Assembly: GCF_963678635.1 (NCBI RefSeq)
Contig: NC_087062.1
Span: 89,317,845-89,381,844, forward strand
Length of the DNA: 64,000 nt
DNA from: Symsagittifera roscoffensis
Lineage: Eukaryota; Xenacoelomorpha; Acoela; Convolutidae
Direction of reading: 5' to 3'
Part shown: positions 61,983 to 64,000 of the stretch, one piece after another
Layout: each line of letters begins with the position of its first letter
Numbering within the stretch: position 1 is the stretch's first letter
Translations under genes and position numbers: made by a program
The notes under the pieces: generated by a model
The model's database searches: none
Told to the model about the DNA's origin: nothing
What the model saw: only the letters and a program-made list of their open reading frames with translations

Positions 61983-62765
61983 GCTCAATCCGGAAGGGTC
62001 AGCTGATTTGCGCTCAATTCGGAAGGGTCTTGGGAGAAGACTGATCCGGCAAGCAGTACAAGGAGCAACAAGAAGGGGCTCAACGACAACAACAATCGAC
62101 TGTTGGGTATCGTTAACAAGTTTTGTATCCCTTTTGGTACAAAAAATTAAGATAGGAATCTGTGGGGGGCTCGATAGTGCTGCACTGTAGTGACCCTTCA
62201 CCGAGCTGCAAATATCCGAAATAAGCACCTTAATTCGGATATTCAACAAACCCGGAGGGGTAAAGTATTACTAATATTATTTTTTATATAGCCTATATCA
62301 ATACTCCTATATCGTTTTTCAGTGAAAAACACAGAAAGCAGACCGGTTTTTAGGGTCAAAATAGCGATATTTTGATCCCCCCACAAATCGCGATTTTTGA
62401 AATATCGATTTTTTTTTAAACGGAAAAAAGCCTTAAATTAGTGTTTAACATCGATTTTTTGAAATTTTTTGAAATTTTTGAGTTAGAACAGTAAAAATAG
62501 TTGTTCGGAAAACGTCCACTAATGAATCTACGAGTTTTAAAACCCGCTACCCGAAAACCTTCCGAGTTGCAGAGAAATCGAACTTAACGTTAGGAGTTCA
62601 AGTTAGGAGGGGTCCGAATCCGGAGGGGTCTTATAGTTGCTAATTCGGAGGGGTCCAAATCCGGAGGGGTCTTGTATTAACCAACTCAGAGGGGTCCAAA
62701 TCCGGAGGGGTCTAGATTCTATTAGTCCGGAAGGGTCCTATTTGTGCCAATCCGGAGGGGTATTG
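61983..62765 (+). repeat. Array of CCGGAGGGGTC motif
   Basis: AATCCGGAGGGGTC or close variants (CCGGAAGGGTC, TTCGGAGGGGTCC, CTCAGAGGGGTCC) occur about eleven times on one strand. Eight are packed into 62605-62765, at irregular spacing of about 11-35 bp. A hairpin AATATCCGAA/TTCGGATATT lies inside at 62211-62243. The pattern could be a satellite seed or a cluster of protein-binding sites in the U3 of a downstream element. Confidence 0.6.
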
Positions 62766-63544
62766 TTTTATTAAGGACTTAGGTAGACGAAAGAAAGACT
62801 AAAAAGTGAGAGGTATTAGGTTATTAGCAGACAGGCTAGGAATCAGTGACTGCACTGGTAACTTGCCTTTCAATAAAAACCAGACCGAAACAAAACAGGT
62901 CCGAACTCGGATATTCGCGACACTGAGTCTAAACTAAAAAGAGCGTAATTCATTGGTGTGGATTGAAACCCAATACGTTTTTGTGAAACGTGACTGCCCT
63001 GAGGATTTTACTAGGTCTAGCGCGGGAAGTCCGAAGGCAGTTAGGTAACACAGTACTCGGTGGGTGCAATAGACGCCCACTTGAGAAAATTACTGACTTC
63101 AAAGTTTTGTCTGTTTGGTGCAGCACCAAGCAGGGAAAGCTTTTTTTTTGAAAGACAAGTTCGACTAGAGTACTGCGACCGACTAAAAGTACAGTTTACA
63201 TACGTTTTTATATATAGGTATTCATATTCTGTCATAATATAAATATTTTTTGTTTTTGATTTTAAATCAACATAATTTGTGCTTGATTAGGTAGTGAGTT
63301 TACCATCTTTTAAATTGACTGATAACATCATATTGTGCTAGTTCTCAAATCATACGACCGATAATCGGTTAGTGTGAATAAATTATATACAAACTGTACT
63401 CTGATAACATACAGGGATTCGTGGTCACTATTTAATAGAATCTTGTGAAATTTATTGTGTTGTGTCATTACTATTAGTAGTCAAACTATAAGGTCACTAG
63501 CAATCGAATTGAGTGTATAGGCATAAAGAATTGACAAATTGAGA
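62766..63544. other. Non-coding lead-in to the terminal ORF
   Basis: AT-rich with no gene. TTGGTGTGGATTGAAACCC at about 62951-62969 has a TGG start that could suit a primer site, but without a second LTR this is unsupported. An in-frame TAA at 63524-63526 fixes the start of the following ORF at 63545. Confidence 0.3.
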
Positions 63545-64000
63545 ATGAGTCCAGACATGTCAACGATACCTAAACGAGGTGATAGCTCTAGGAATTTCAT
63601 ACCTATAAATCAAAGAAAAACAATGACCGACCCTTTTGTGGATCGGATGAAGCGAGCCCGGACCGACAAAGGGGAGACGGTTTCAGGCAGAATGGTTAAA
63701 ACGAGGAGTCAGAAAACCTCAGAAGAGAGAAAAGAAATGTTAGAAGTGGAGGTCAATACAGACCAGGCCAAGAATGACAAACAGGAAGTACATGGACTGG
63801 AAGGGATAGGCAGAAGGCTGGCGAGTGAATCTACTCCGGTAGAACAAGGCCATGATTTTGCCATTTCCATCGGGACATTGGATCGAGAGGAGATGGCGGA
63901 ATTGTCCGACATTTCAACTGAAATAGTGGCAACTAGAAGATCTCCAACAGACAACACCATGATGGCAGGCGGGACTGAGAAACAAACAACGTCCTCATCG
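63545..64000 (+). CDS. Partial ORF running off the window (gag-like N-terminus?)
   Basis: 152 codons open from ATG 63545 to the last base, with no stop. It begins MSPDMSTIPKRGDSSR. It is highly charged and probably disordered (RMKRARTDKGETVSGRMVKTRSQ, then an acidic Glu-rich part). Codon use looks coding, and GC content is higher than in the DNA before it. The MVKTRSQ-type phrase and long non-coding lead suggest the N-terminus of a retroelement gag or polyprotein, but this is a guess; a host gene exon is possible. Confidence 0.5.
   Translation, partial: MSPDMSTIPKRGDSSRNFIPINQRKTMTDPFVDRMKRARTDKGETVSGRMVKTRSQKTSEERKEMLEVEVNTDQAKNDKQEVHGLEGIGRRLASESTPVEQGHDFAISIGTLDREEMAELSDISTEIVATRRSPTDNTMMAGGTEKQTTSSS

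Noticed and set aside
1..64000. CRISPR arrays, operons or bacterial genes
   Set aside because: No regularly spaced repeats with unique spacers and no Shine-Dalgarno-led gene clusters; all coding is eukaryotic or retroelement-like.

Overview
The window is eukaryotic, from an AT-rich invertebrate genome. It has one host gene with a phase-1 GT-AG intron, long non-coding stretches full of decayed repeats, and several animal-type retroelements. I cannot name the species. A chuvirus-like glycoprotein inside a retroelement would fit an arthropod or related invertebrate, but that is inference.

Layout. (1) 1-5505: non-coding, with degenerate tandem repeats and a 0.53-kb repeat present twice. (2) 5506-12850, minus strand: a complete, very young Ty3/gypsy LTR retrotransposon. 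It has 362-bp LTRs with one visible difference, a 5-bp target duplication (GTCGT), a PBS, a PPT and one uninterrupted 2184-codon gag-pol ORF. (3) 13408-16350, plus: a two-exon host gene for a membrane-anchored acyltransferase of the condensation/WS-DGAT/alcohol-acetyltransferase superfamily (motif HTICDG). (4) About 17.6-21.48 kb, plus: a CR1/L2-like non-LTR retrotransposon with a PHD-finger ORF1 and an endonuclease-RT ORF2. The two ORFs lie in one frame, separated by a single UGA followed by CUA. (5) 21393-41679, plus: a 20-kb LTR retroelement between two 1356-bp direct repeats. It encodes gag-protease, Ty3-type RT-RNase H-integrase, a small membrane ORF, a Ser/Thr/Pro-rich ORF, a signal-peptide-bearing glycoprotein resembling those of chuviruses (Jingchuvirales), and an orphan 601-codon ORF overlapping the glycoprotein gene. 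(6) 41.7-52.2 kb: a non-LTR RT fossil, then a dead Ty3/gypsy element whose pol region is tandemly duplicated, with the same lesions in both copies. (7) 52.2-63.5 kb: degenerate, probably retroelement-derived DNA with minisatellites, hairpins and an array of a CCGGAGGGGTC motif. (8) 63545-64000: a new ORF that runs off the window.

The element at 21.4-41.7 kb deserves most attention. It is organised like a complex retrovirus: long LTRs, a long structured leader, gag-pro-pol in one frame, candidate splice donors and acceptors, an envelope gene from an apparently unrelated negative-strand RNA virus lineage, and several accessory ORFs with no recognised homologue. This copy is broken by in-frame stops in pol, one at the position of a catalytic RNase H glutamate, and by one in the Ser/Thr/Pro-rich ORF. 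All homology calls come from reading motifs. No database search was run.
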